From NCBI GenBank assembly GCA_010093605.1, contig MU004190.1, positions 1 through 64,000 on the forward strand: 64,000 bases of DNA, written 5' to 3'. The notes beneath the pieces were generated by a model. It made no database searches and had not been told where the DNA came from. It saw only the letters and a program-made list of their open reading frames with translations. Position 1 is the first letter of the stretch. Each line of letters begins with the position of its first letter. The translations under genes were made by a program, and so were the position numbers. Source of the stretch: Lophium mytilinum. Taxonomy: Eukaryota; Ascomycota; Dothideomycetes; Mytilinidiales; Mytilinidiaceae. This document shows, piece after piece, positions 34,754 to 45,479 of this stretch.

Positions 34754-35177
34754 GTGAATGATGAGATCGATTGCTTTTGTCTTTGTTGCAGCAACCCCAC
34801 TGCATGCCAGACAAGGCTTCCCGCAGAACTCGACGATCACATCAAGCACCGCAACATGGGTCTTCTCTACGATCGCAAATTGTTCGGACCAAGCCAATGG
34901 ATGACCGACGCCACCACCGGCGTCATCGGGCAGCAATACCTCGATTGCGCGTAGTGTAGCTGGGCCTATAGGAGCTCTCGCGGGCATGGGCGTTCTCTTC
35001 TACACGTTCGTTGCATGGAAGCGAAAGTTCGACGAAACGCGCCAGCAAGCGCAAGAACACTCTGAGCGACAGCCACAAGCCACGTTGGATCGCTCGTCCA
35101 CACGCCAAAGGCCACCACCCAGCTACGCCATTAATTCGCCAGGCATAAATCAGACGCCCATAAGTTGGAACAATTAG
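34754..35177 (+). pseudogene. Candidate single-pass membrane protein, possibly frameshifted
   Basis: Two abutting coding-like frames. The first (34754-34954) has a Cys-containing segment and LDDHIKHRNMGLLYDRKLFG. The second frame runs from just after a TGA near 34902 to the TAG at 35177. It reads as a short Ser-rich stalk, one hydrophobic helix (SVAGPIGALAGMGVLFYTFV), the basic stop-transfer AWKRKF, and a polar Gln/Pro-rich tail. That order is typical of fungal single-pass surface proteins. The frames differ by one base, so the gene is either broken, mis-sequenced or spliced in a way I cannot see. A TTTGTTGCAG acceptor-like site lies at 34782-34791. Family unknown. Confidence 0.4.
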
Positions 35178-36572
35178 AAAGCGTATTCACAGTTTAGGTA
35201 CCCGCACGAGATGGCAGAGTTCGTTAGAACGTCATCGCCTAGGTGCAGAATTCATATCCTCGCAGGCTAATGAGGTATCGCGTGGACTGATGTGGATGTT
35301 GCAGAACCTTTCAAAAACTGCGATCCCTTTTATCCGCGATCCTCGGCATTAGGGTTTGATCTAGGCACTACCTTTAGATGCGAAGCTATGTGAAAGCTTG
35401 CTCGAAGTAAAGCCAGTGCCAGGGGCCGTGAGAGATCTCTAGTCAGTGGAGTTATGTATGGAGTTGATCGGAACAATACGTATGTCTGAGCTAGGCGTCC
35501 ATATGAAGCCTTTCCTTTGAACTCTCAGACATCCATCGGAAAGCTGGTCGTCCCTGAGTGGGCTTTTATAAAGCCCGCAGTCAGTCCCAGCTTCGGAGTC
35601 GAGGCACTTGCCAAAGCGTCACCGCACATAGGTAAAGAGCCCGGCTGTTATCTGATCCGACTGATTGATAATGTGGATACCTAGATCATAATGCCAAGTT
35701 TTTCACCCTTGCACGTTTCGTTCTGTTTCGTCCATGTTCGTGAAACGCCTGCCGGTTGCGGCGAAGGATGAAAAGTCCCCATTTCTGGGAAATTGGCGAT
35801 GTTCGAATGGGATTCGCTCCCTGGCGAATCGACCGTGCGTCAGCAGGTAGATTGACCTTTCCGGCCCGAAAGGGTGGCAGTATTGATTGATGAGAAATGG
35901 TCGTTTAGCATTCATTCTGAGCGCTGAAAGGCATGTGAGTCCAATAGCTTGTCTCCATGTTATCTATAGCTTTACGTTTTCTACAATCGGATCTTCTGAT
36001 GTTTTAAGCAAGTTATATCACAATCGTTAATTCTTCGAAACTCCCGACAGGACCATTATCCGCCGGGTTGCTCCTAAACTAGCGTTCGCTAACCACCGGT
36101 TACCGTCTCTACAACGTGGACTGGGGTGGCCCAGTGGCCACGACAAGGGGTCCGAAACTTTGCCGTTGACCAATTGTCGGACCAGATCACTGTCGCAGGG
36201 CTTGCCTTACGACCTTCCAAACACCCTCAGACCCACCAGAAGCTAAATCTAATGCCAACACTAAATATCTGGCCATGCTAAGCAGTGGTAGAAACAGTCT
36301 TTAACCACTCATCCTTGATGTTTCTAGCAGCTTGGCAGCCATTTCGTGCCCCATTTCCATCCTTTATTCGTCACCACGTCTAAGCAGTCTTTCTCATGGG
36401 CGGAATTCTGCCGCGGGCCAGTTCGGGCGCCTGTCCGATATGTACTTATACCGTCTTTGCTTCGTAGTTATCATTTCCTGACCATCAGCTCTGAACTTCC
36501 ACTGTCCTTTCTCCTCATTGCTCTAGTAGCATCCAGTCGCTCGTTCACTTCTTCTTACTCAAATTATCTATC
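35178..36572. other. Intergenic, no gene seen
   Basis: 1.4 kb without a supportable gene. The last 200 bases are pyrimidine-rich and presumably the promoter of the secreted FMN oxidase. Confidence 0.55.
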
Positions 36573-37859
36573 ATGCATTCATTCATCACTCTCGCGACAT
36601 TGATTGTCGCCGCTTCCGCTGCACGCCCATTCCTCAACGAGCCCGATACCGGCCTGGAGGAATATCTTGGCACCGACTTTCCAGTTGGAAAGCTCCCTAA
36701 CCTCACTGATATTCGGGGCATTCCCGACTTTGACTTCGCCGCACGTAACTACCTCAATGCTTCCAGTTACAGCTTCTACCGCACAGGCGCTGCGGGAGAA
36801 TGGTCGTACAGGAACAATCTCGAAGCTTTTAGCAGGGTGCGATGGAGGCCGCAGGCGTTGAATGATGTACATTCAGTTGCGAGTACTCTACCGTAAGAAT
36901 ATGCTCATTTTCAAGGCTTTTCTGAGACACCATCATACTAACGTTGATATTCAGGACGAAGATCTTAGGCCATAACTTCAGTGCGCCCTTCTTCATTGCC
37001 CCGGCCACTCGTGCTGGGCTTGCACACGAAGCTGCTGAGAGCAACCTCGTCAAGGGTGCATATGCGGGCGACATCCTCTACATCGTAAGCCGCTCTCTCA
37101 CTAAACTCAAGCTTCAAAGAATACATGATACTAACGAAAATAAAGACCGCCATCTACGCCACCCTCAGCATCGAGCAAATCGCCGCCGCCAAACCCGCGA
37201 ATGGCTCCCAAGTCCTCTTCCAACAACTCTACGCCGCTGCCAACCTCACCGCCGTCCAAAACAACCTCGACCGCGCCAAAGCCGCCGGCAGCAAAGCCAT
37301 CGTCTTCACCATCGACGCCCCCGCCACCTCAACCCGCCACCGCGCCGCCCGCTACGATCTCGGCAATGCTAATTCCGATACCGCTACCTTGACCTGGGCT
37401 CTCTACGCCCAGCTGCGCAACATGACCTCCCTCCCCATCATCCTCAAGGGCATCACGACCGTCGACGACGTGCGCAAAGCTATCTCCGTGGGTGCGCCCG
37501 CTATCTACGTCAGCAACCACGGCGGGCGGCAGCTTGATGGCTCACCGTCGCCTCTCGAGGTCTGCCTCGAGGTATATGAGAACGACCCAACAATGTTCCA
37601 GAAGATAGAGATCTACGCGGACAGCGGGGTACGGTACGGCACGGATGTGCTGAAGCTGCTGGCGCTAGGCGTGAGGGCGGTGGGGCTGGGGCGGCCGTTT
37701 ATGTACGCGAATGCGTATGGGGTTGAGGGGGTGACACATTTGATTGAGTTGTTAAAGACAGAGATTGCGGCGGATGCGGCTAATGCGGGGATTCAGGATG
37801 TGCATAGGATTCAGAGGGAGAGGGTGAATTGGAAACCGTTGACGACGAATGGTTTCTAG
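36573..37859 (+). CDS. Secreted FMN-dependent alpha-hydroxy-acid dehydrogenase/oxidase
   Basis: Exons 36573-36892, 36955-37084 and 37146-37859 encode 387 residues. A signal peptide (MHSFITLATLIVAASA) starts the protein, and four or more N-glycosylation sequons follow, so it is probably secreted. The FMN hydroxy-acid oxidase blocks are present: the N-terminal NRxA-like YRNNLEAFSRVRWRP, FFIAPATRAGLAHEAAE, VLFQQLYAAAN, IVFTIDAPA, the flavin-contacting Lys in PIILKGIT, the catalytic His and Arg in [10 protein letters not shown], then DSGVRYGTDVLK and ALGVRAVGLGRPFMYA. It lacks the cytochrome b5 domain seen in the paralogue at 43.4-45.0 kb. The family oxidises lactate, glycolate, mandelate and similar acids; the secreted forms make H2O2. 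The exact substrate is unknown. Confidence 0.88.
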
Positions 37860-38366
37860 GGGTCAGTGCTACGACAGGGAGAGGATGATTTGTGTATATA
37901 TTTCTTCTTACCTATATGGGTTTCGATATGATTGAAGGGATGATGACTGTAGAACGGTTTTCGTGGTAAATTATATACCGAGGCTTTCTTTACGACGTTG
38001 GATTTGCACTATAGGCTTCTGCTGATACTTGATACATGCCACAGCTGGTCGACTAGAGTTAGCGCTACGAGCTCCGTATCGTAAGCTTCGTATACTTTTC
38101 TTCTTGTCGCTCCTTGGCTTTTTCAAGGAACGGAAAAACGAGGCCGATATCAGCCAGAAGAGTCTCTGGGCAAGCACTGGTGCTAAGACACCGCCGAAAA
38201 TACGACGAGAATCCAAGCAAGATATCAGGTTCAAATTTCGCCATCTAGGCCCTTCAAACAATTGCTGAAAATGCAAAGTCTAATCTACATAACATCATGA
38301 GTGGGGTATCAGAGGTGACTTCAGAGGCCCCAGCGCGAATGACACAACCCCTCAAATCAGCACAGC
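37860..38366. other. Intergenic between convergent genes
   Basis: 0.5 kb between two 3' ends. A 101-codon basic frame on the minus strand (37971-38276) is not supported by any resemblance. Confidence 0.5.
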
Positions 38367-39928
38367 TCACATGACGCAACACTGCCGTTGCATGGTACCA
38401 GGCTCCCCCAAATCCCGCCCATTCGCATCCACAACCTCACAACCGCTTCCGCCAGCCTCCTCGACCGTAAGAACAGCCACCTGCCGCCGTATCCGGCCCA
38501 GCCTCCCCTTCAACCACTTCGCCATATCCATCCACCTCGCATCCTCAAAGTCCGTTTGGTAGTCCGCCAGCGTCTGCTCCACTACGACCCTATCCACCGT
38601 ATCCGTAGTCGCCGCCCACAACGCCACGATACACAGCGGCATATACCCCGCAGCCAGCGGCCGATACGGATTCGCCTGCTCCGCCAGCAGCACAATCTCC
38701 ACATGGAACATCGCGGCATCCTCCCCCAACCTCAGATCAAAAGGCTCAAATGCGCGTAGCGCTGCGTTCAGGATCACCGTCAGCGCGAGGATAGTGCCAT
38801 ACAGCGCCTGCGCCTGCGCGTGGTGTTTGCCCGGCATCGTGGTGAGAGTGCTCTGTGCGGCACGGAGCTTGGGTAGGTCGATGAGAATGTCGCGGTACAG
38901 CGTTTGCATGTCGAGAAAGTGGGTCAGGGGGTCGCGCAGGTAGGTTGGGATGCGGGCGAGCTTGTAGAGTGTGATGTTTTCGTTGGGGCGTGGGGGTCCA
39001 TAGGCCATGGTGAGGGTCCATAGGAGAGTTTCCAATTTGATGCGGGGGTTGTCGAAGCTTTCGGCAATCTGGGGGTGGTCAGGGACGATTCTAGTGATGG
39101 GGAGACGCACGGGTACGAGGGTGAGAGGTAGTACCAGGACGACGCAGAGAGAAAGTAGCATTTCTTTCTCAAAGGCCCCGTGCCAGTCTTCGAGGGCGGC
39201 TTCATTTAGGAGGTGGGTGACGGCTTCGCCGTGGCCCATGAACTGATCGTCGCGTTGACCGATCCATCCCTAGGGGGTTTCGTCAGTGATGTGTTTCAAG
39301 GCGTTTTGGGTAGGTCGGAGCTGACTTGGCATATCATTATGAGATAGATGGCACATAGTGTATTTGGTGTCTGGGACTTATCGTGTGTATTTAAGCAGAT
39401 TCTTAATGTCTTGAGCGCCTCAACGTATGCATCGTACAACTCCCACGACTGCCGCCGCGTGTGGATACATTGGTGGGCAATCGTGACAGCTTTCACAGAT
39501 GCATCTAACGCACTGTTCGTACCAAGCCGACTTGGGATACCTTTGAGGAATGCACCGAAGTAGGTTAGGTCAAACCGCAGGTCCGTTACCTCCAACACGG
39601 AGACGAATGCACTGGCTGCCGTCGTCGTTTGGCTGCTACTAGGGCTGCGCGGTATCTCTGCAACCGTAAAGACGGTGTCCTGGACCGTTTTGGGCCGTGT
39701 GGATCCTGGGACGACCATTTGTGCGTGGAATTTGAAACGGCGCTCCCCGGAGCCTATGCAGATGAGTTTGAGGCGTCTGCACCGCGAGCATGCGGGTTTT
39801 ATTTGGTCGCACTATGACGGGATTAGTAGATTGATACGCTAACCAGCATGAGAACTATACGCCGCTTGAACCTTTTTCTTTTGCTTGCGGCACCCATCGC
39901 AGCCGCGGCCAGAGGGAACGCCCGGCAT
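38367..39928 (-). CDS. Zn2Cys6 transcription factor
   Basis: Three exons, 39928-39872, 39811-39326 and 39269-38367, encode 481 residues. The binuclear cluster is split by the first intron: GCDGCRKQKKK lies in exon 1 and CDQIKPACSRCRRLKLIC in exon 2. Cys 10, 13, 20, 27, 30 and 37 give the exact CX2CX6CX6CX2CX6C spacing. The donor of that intron is the unusual GTTCAA, but the frame and cluster are only complete when it is removed. The C-terminal 300 residues fit the fungal-specific factor domain 2 type, with helical words such as WVLQ-less MYGPPRP-like and DIPLA-like segments weakly visible. It ends tail to tail with the secreted FMN oxidase and could regulate it (inference). Confidence 0.85.
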
Positions 39929-40680
39929 GTTAAGCGCAGCGTTATACCTAATACAGGATTTTTGTATGCGTTATGAATCAGTGGCGGACTTCGATCCGCA
40001 CGACATTATAACACGTGAGACCCGATGATTTGAGGAGACTTTGATGACATAGAAAAGAAGAGCGACGCCCGGTTTTTGAGTGTCGTGAGAATGGTTGTCG
40101 TGCAATGGGAGTCGGCCCTGCTAAGAATAGAAGTACCCTATAGTACGCCGTAGAGCGCTGCATGATGCCTATTGCGGCATAGTTCGCGACAATCTGCATA
40201 CTGTATTAGTGTTTGTACATCCAGTAGTGGCATGAGTACAGGGCGCAGCAACAACAAAGAATTTCATTTCCTGGAAGCATTCTTGGAAGCATTCTTGGAA
40301 GCTGACACTGCGATATGGAAATGACCAATGAAAGTAAGGCACTGCGCGCTGCACACTTCCTGGAGCGATGTCTATACAGGGGTAGTGGCAAGGCTGTATC
40401 GGTGAAATGCATTCATATGGACGAGACGCCGCGAAAGCAATGAATGGGATGAACCGAGTCAACGTCAAAGAGCCACCGTGATGATCCGGAATTACCGACG
40501 TAGCCGACGTAGAGGTTTCCAAGTTGTATAGTTCTTGGATTACATCATATTCGCTGCCAGACAGTCAGCGTAAGCAATGGAGAAACTTATATACGATGAA
40601 GAAACTCGACTTCGACAAGACCTGTGTCTCCAGATTTCACCTACATTCAGGACTAGACACCTTCAATTACGTTCTCCATC
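39929..40680. other. Divergent intergenic region
   Basis: It separates the starts of the Zn2Cys6 factor and of the 204-residue protein. Apart from the short tandem repeat at 40272-40302 nothing stands out. Confidence 0.55.
40272..40302. repeat. Short 12-bp tandem repeat
   Basis: TGGAAGCATTCT occurs twice in perfect tandem, followed by a partial third copy (TGGAAGC). It lies in the intergenic region between a Zn2Cys6 regulator and its divergent neighbour. It contains CATTC(T/C) words but I cannot name a binding protein. Confidence 0.8.
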
Positions 40681-41295
40681 ATGACTGGTCTCAAGTCTCG
40701 CCTCTTTTCAAGCATCTCCTCAATTCAACCTCCAAACAATCCTCCCTCCCGCAACTTCTCCGTCCGCACTTCTCCCAAAGACGCAAACGTGACATTCGTC
40801 CATCATGTTGGCGACCCAATCGAAGCACCACCTCTCTATTCCATTGTCACCCTCGAAGGCTTGAAACAGAGCCTCCTCGTCTACCGCGGCATCCCCCACC
40901 CGCACCCCCGGAGCATGATAGGCAACGCAAACTTCCACTCCTTCCCCTCTACCACCGATCTCAATCTACGCGGTGAACCAATTCCCATGAAAATGAACCA
41001 GCTGTCAGGAAATCTCAGTCTTGAACACTACCCGTTTGGAAAGTTAAGGTGGAAGTGGAAGCTGGACAGGTATACCGGAACTGGACTTGAGCTGACTACT
41101 GCATCTGGAAGCAAATTAGCGCAGTTGAAGTCAGCGGGGATCCATCGGCTTAGAGAGAAGAGGCTGGAAGTGCTGGTAGTGTGTGACGAGCGGTTTGTGG
41201 AATTGGTCGTATTGAGCGCAATGGCGGCGAAGACTATAAGTAAGGCGCAGGTAGAGGTAGGCAGTGAGGTTGCAGGGGCGGCTGCTGGGGCGTAG
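40681..41295 (+). CDS. Small unknown protein, possible tubby-C/LURP-like fold
   Basis: A single-exon ORF of 204 residues. The N-terminus (KSRLFSSISSI, NPPSRNFSVRTSP) is Ser/Arg-rich and could be a mitochondrial presequence. The body alternates short strand-like stretches, ending with FGKLRWKWKLDRYTGTGLEL and RLEVLVVCDERFVELVVLSA. Such a pattern resembles fungal proteins of the tubby-C/LURP type, which have a beta-barrel around a C-terminal helix. This is a weak resemblance from pattern only. Function unknown. Confidence 0.6.
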   Translation: MTGLKSRLFSSISSIQPPNNPPSRNFSVRTSPKDANVTFVHHVGDPIEAPPLYSIVTLEGLKQSLLVYRGIPHPHPRSMIGNANFHSFPSTTDLNLRGEPIPMKMNQLSGNLSLEHYPFGKLRWKWKLDRYTGTGLELTTASGSKLAQLKSAGIHRLREKRLEVLVVCDERFVELVVLSAMAAKTISKAQVEVGSEVAGAAAGA

Positions 41296-41882
41296 AAGAA
41301 ATAGGGGCTGTGATCTTAGCAGTATATTTATAGGCCTATGTAAGATACCAGGAGTTCGCTAGGGCTTTCGGTTTTAAGGGGCTGAGTCATGATAGCTTTC
41401 CCTTTTACTATTCACTGGGTCTGTAACTCTCTATTGGCAGCTTATATGTATGTTTAGTTGTAATTCAAGATGAAGGAATGCTGGAACGAGATATGAAAAG
41501 AGTGAGAGTAGCTCTTGTCAGGAATTAGGAAACTTCGCTTTTCAATGTTAGTCTAACTAGACCTAGCTGTGAATCTATGATTGCTTTGAATGGATTGAAT
41601 CATGACCTACAAAGAGCCCGCCCGATCCGAAAAGTCTGAACTGAGCATCCAACGTGCATCGTGTAGGTTGACGGTTCGTGGAGGTAGGGAACAGTGAAGG
41701 GGGTCACTTGGTTCAAAGCCGCGGCTAAACCCCATCGGGACAGCCATCATTCCGGATTCCGCTCAAGACCTCCGACTTCAAAGACACAGTCCACATCATA
41801 TTCACGAATGTAAAACAAAATCCATCATACACGCATTTCCTTCCAACATATTCAATCAACATTGAGCCTCCAAGTACTAACC
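41296..41882. other. Intergenic, no gene seen
   Basis: 0.6 kb; presumed promoter of the esterase gene. Confidence 0.6.
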
Positions 41883-43229
41883 ATGTCCACCCTGAAATAC
41901 GCCCACCTCTCCGAAGTCAACCCAGACTTCGCACCTCTAATCCCCGGCGTCAATGAGGCTTTTAAGAAAATATGGACTTACAAGACTATGGATGAGTTTC
42001 GTGGCAATTGGGGCGGTACTCGGGCCTCGTATTCGGCGTGTGTGCCTGTGGATGGCTTTGTCATTACGCACCAGATGATCCCGACACGTGACGGGACGGA
42101 AGTTGAATTGAGAACTTGGCGGCCGGAAAGCAAGATAGATGAGGTATTGCCGCTCCTGTTTGTGTGCCACGGAGGAGGTGATTACCCTGCGCTGCGGAAA
42201 TGGTAATAGCGTCTAATAGAGCTGGTAGGCTTTGTGGTCGGCGGGCATGATTCAGAGAACGCCATGGCTAGAACTGTCTGCGTGAGAAACAGAATGGCGG
42301 CCATCAGTGTTGATTTTCGAAGGTCAGTTTGCTATGTATATACTATCCAAGTGGTGGCTGATGATTGATAGGGCACCAGAGCATAAGTTTCCAACCGCTT
42401 TCAATGATTGCTACGACGCGTACCAATGGGTGAGCCATTACAAGACCTAAATGTTCACTTCACTGATTGGCCTCTAGATCATGAAGAACGCGGTAGAGCT
42501 CAAAATCAACCCCAAAAAGGTGATACTGGGCGGAAGCAGTGCTGGCGCAAGTATAGTAAGTCATTCCACCTCACTCCATATACCAGGCTCCGTAACTGGA
42601 TAGGCTGCAAGCATTGCCATCAAGCTCCGCGAGGAGGAAAGTCTCGACGGTATCATTGGACAACTTCTGAATATACCCGTGGCCTGCCATCCAAAACAGT
42701 TCCCGCAGGATAAGTACGAGCTCAACAGCTACGTTCAGAATGCAGAGGCGCCTACTATCAACGGGAACATGATGCGCTGGTTTTGGGGTACTGCATTTCT
42801 CCATACTCATTCATTTGCTGGATATGGCTAACGGCTGCGCCCAAGATCAATACTATCCCGAAGGCGGACCTGACGTACGGGCAAGTCCACTGCTCGCGTT
42901 AAGCCATGCTGCATTGCCTCCTGCTCGTATGTTTTCCTCATATACCCTCAACACAAGATCGCTGTACTGATGGAAGTAGTTATCCAAGTAGGAGGTATGG
43001 ATCCGCTCCGAGACGAGGGACTAGCTTACGCTGAAGCACTGAAAAATGACGAGTAAGCTTAAGCTAGTAGATATCTTGAGTCACATAAACTGACAACATA
43101 GAAAGTGTCGATACTACAGTGAAAATATATCCTGGGCTCCCGCATGGTTTTGTTCTAGCTAAAGACATGGACTTCGTCACGAAGTACTATCAGGCTCAGG
43201 TAGATTGGGTCGAACAGCGGCTTTCATAG
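41883..43229 (+). CDS. Alpha/beta hydrolase, hormone-sensitive-lipase type (eight exons)
   Basis: Exons 41883-42177, 42220-42322, 42372-42429, 42478-42555, 42604-42787, 42846-42926, 42977-43052 and 43106-43229 join in phase to give 332 residues. Seven introns of 42-58 nt hide the gene: no single frame exceeds 114 codons. The oxyanion HGG comes from PLLFVCHGG, the nucleophile motif is GGSSAGAS, the acid is in VGGMDPLRDEG and the catalytic His in YPGLPHGF. ISVDFRRAPEHKFP is the usual V-x-Y/F-R-x-AP-E block of the family. The enzyme hydrolyses carboxylic esters; no signal peptide is visible, so it is likely cytosolic. The last acceptor was chosen at 43105 because the AG at 43101 breaks the frame. 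Confidence 0.85.
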
Positions 43230-43382
43230 AGAGCTCCATCTAAAGATGACAGGTATATATACTAGAGCAGTCGATGACATGTATAAGTGCAATGATTGGA
43301 GGTATGAACAGCTTCCATAAGCTGTCTTCTCTTGATGCTTCAATCACGCGACACTCTCGCTTTTAGTGCTATTTGCCATCAT

Positions 43383-44987
43383 TTACAACTTCGCCTTGCC
43401 AGCGTCAAAATCAGGGAGCTCGGTCATGATCAGGCTGTCTAGTTCCCTGGTATTGACCATATGCGGACGTAGTTGACTTAGATCTGTAACACCTAGCAGT
43501 CGCATTGTCGTTTCCAACTCGTCGCTTATCACTGCTGCTTATTAGCGAAGGGAAAAACACACGTGGCAAGAAACCTACTCTGAATAGCCTTCAGTACGCC
43601 CTCAGTCCCATACGCGCTCAGCGCATACATGAACGGCCTGCCAAACCCAACAGCTGTAGCGCCAAGGCACAAGGCCTTCAGAACGTCACTACCTCTCCTA
43701 CATCCACCATCGACAAAGACCTGGCAGCGATCGAACACCTCTGGGCAGAACTTGCGAATCTCTAGCAAGGTTCGCAGAGAACTCGACACTGAGTCAAGCT
43801 GCCGTCCACCATGATTGCTAAGATAGATATTCTCAAAACCTAGATCGGACGCCATCTTTGCATCCTCAGCAGTGGCGATACCCTTCAGACAAATCGGCCC
43901 CGCATTGCCCCAATCATCTTTCATCCATGCCAGGTCATCCCAATTGAGAGTCGAGGAGAACGGGCCGCGAAGGACGAAGTCCTCCCCTGGCGCGACATTG
44001 TCCCCTAAACGCGCAAACGTAGATTCACCAGCAGCAAGAGCCTCTTCAGCTTTGTGTCTATCATCATCCTCGCGTTTACCAACTACGGGGGTGTCGACTG
44101 TGATGAGGAGTGCTTTGAACCCCAATGAACGCGCGCGGCGGATCAAAGCTCTAGTCTCCGATTCTTTCTTCTTGACATACAGCTGGAACCACAGACATCC
44201 ACCCGCTGCTTGCTCTTGCATACATGCTGCAAGATCTTCAGCGGAGACGGAAGACGCGGTGCTGACGCCGTAGGGTATGTTGAAGCGAGATGCTCCGCGC
44301 GCCAGGCAAAGCTCGCCGTCCGCGTGGCCGAGGCGGGCGAGAGCGGCTGGAGCAATGAAAAAGGGGAGATTACTTTGATGGCCAAGGAGGTTGCACTTCA
44401 TGCTGACGGTCTTGACGTTGCGGAGCACACGTGGGCGAAAGGTGATACGATTCCAGTCTGAAAGATTTCCATGGTGGGAGAGGAGGTCGTCGGACGCGGA
44501 GGAGTAGTATGTCCAGCCGCGTTTGGAGAGTACTTTCTTTGCGGCTTTTTCGAGATCGTGAAGATTGAGGCACAGTGCAATTGGAATTGTGTCCGTCGGC
44601 GAAGGTTTATTTTTTGGGGCGGCGTTAGTCTGTACGGTGGCGGAATTTAGGGTTGCTGGATCTATTGTGCCCAAATGCTTCTCTGGACATAGTCAGTTGA
44701 GTTATCCAGAACGCGTAATTGGAGATTCGAACCTTTGGGTAATTCATTCTCGATAGTGCCTGGGGGATGTACAGGCAAATACTCCTCGGTGGCATCCTAT
44801 AACCAATCAGCGCCATTTAAGTCAAGAGAGGAAGGAAGTCGATTACTTTCCCGCCATACCGCAGTATTATTGAAGGACCACCAGGATGCTCGTCTAAAAA
44901 GTCTGTAACATCATATACTTGTCCTTCAATAATGACCCAACATGATTCGCGAGTATCATGTTTGGCGACTTCTGAAGCATTCAACAT
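43383..44987 (-). CDS. CYB2: Flavocytochrome b2-type L-lactate (hydroxy-acid) dehydrogenase
   Basis: Four exons, 44987-44847, 44796-44733, 44682-43579 and 43531-43383, encode 485 residues. Exons 1-2 form a cytochrome b5 domain: [20 protein letters not shown], the haem-binding DEHPGGP, then [15 protein letters not shown]. The splice at exon 3 restores the linker word PKEKHLG. The FMN domain has [37 protein letters not shown], the catalytic SNHGGRQLD and [20 protein letters not shown], and ends in [20 protein letters not shown]. Yeast Cyb2 is mitochondrial, but no presequence precedes the b5 domain here, so a cytosolic enzyme is more likely. The last intron has a tandem CAGCAG acceptor. The gene shares a 0.5-kb divergent promoter with the TauD dioxygenase. 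Confidence 0.9.
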
Positions 44988-45479
44988 TGCACCTCAGAAC
45001 ATTCGAAATTCCAATAGCATGGATGAATGGGTAGGCAACAAGCACGTGTTTGGTCTGCTATGTATGCGGATCATGCGGCATTGCGTGGCCGCGGAGGTCT
45101 GGAAGGAATTTCTGGGCACAGCGGGTGTCGGCAGCGCCGGGGGGATGGACTGGGGTAGGGCTGAACCTCTCCGCGGGTATGATGCCGGTCTGGATGTTTC
45201 TCTAAGATTTCGAGCGTTGGAAGAGCAAAGATTGGGCTGTTCAAGGCGAATTACCTCACCTGAGAGCTGCGGAATTGCTCGGTTCTGCGGCCGGAACTCA
45301 AAACGGTGCAAGTGGCGAGCAAAGGAGGGGCAGCAGGATGCCAACCGAAACTCAGAGAAATAACATAAAAGATGGCATTGGAAAGATAGTAGACAAAGCA
45401 AGCAAGCAATAAGTTATTCCGCAATACCTTCACATTCCATACCTTCCTTCGAAAACTTACACCTTCATCAGCCTTCATC
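44988..45479. promoter_or_regulatory. Divergent promoter, flavocytochrome b2 and TauD dioxygenase
   Basis: These 492 bases lie between two ATGs that point away from each other. No ORF of its own is supported. The arrangement would let one set of sites drive both genes. No specific factor site can be named. Confidence 0.6.

Noticed and set aside
37971-38276. Basic 101-codon minus-strand frame
   Set aside because: Lies between two convergent 3' ends, has no resemblance to known proteins and competes with a frame on the other strand.
44683-44732. GGTTCGAATC word resembling a tRNA B box
   Set aside because: It is inside the second intron of the flavocytochrome b2 gene; no A box or cloverleaf can be drawn around it.
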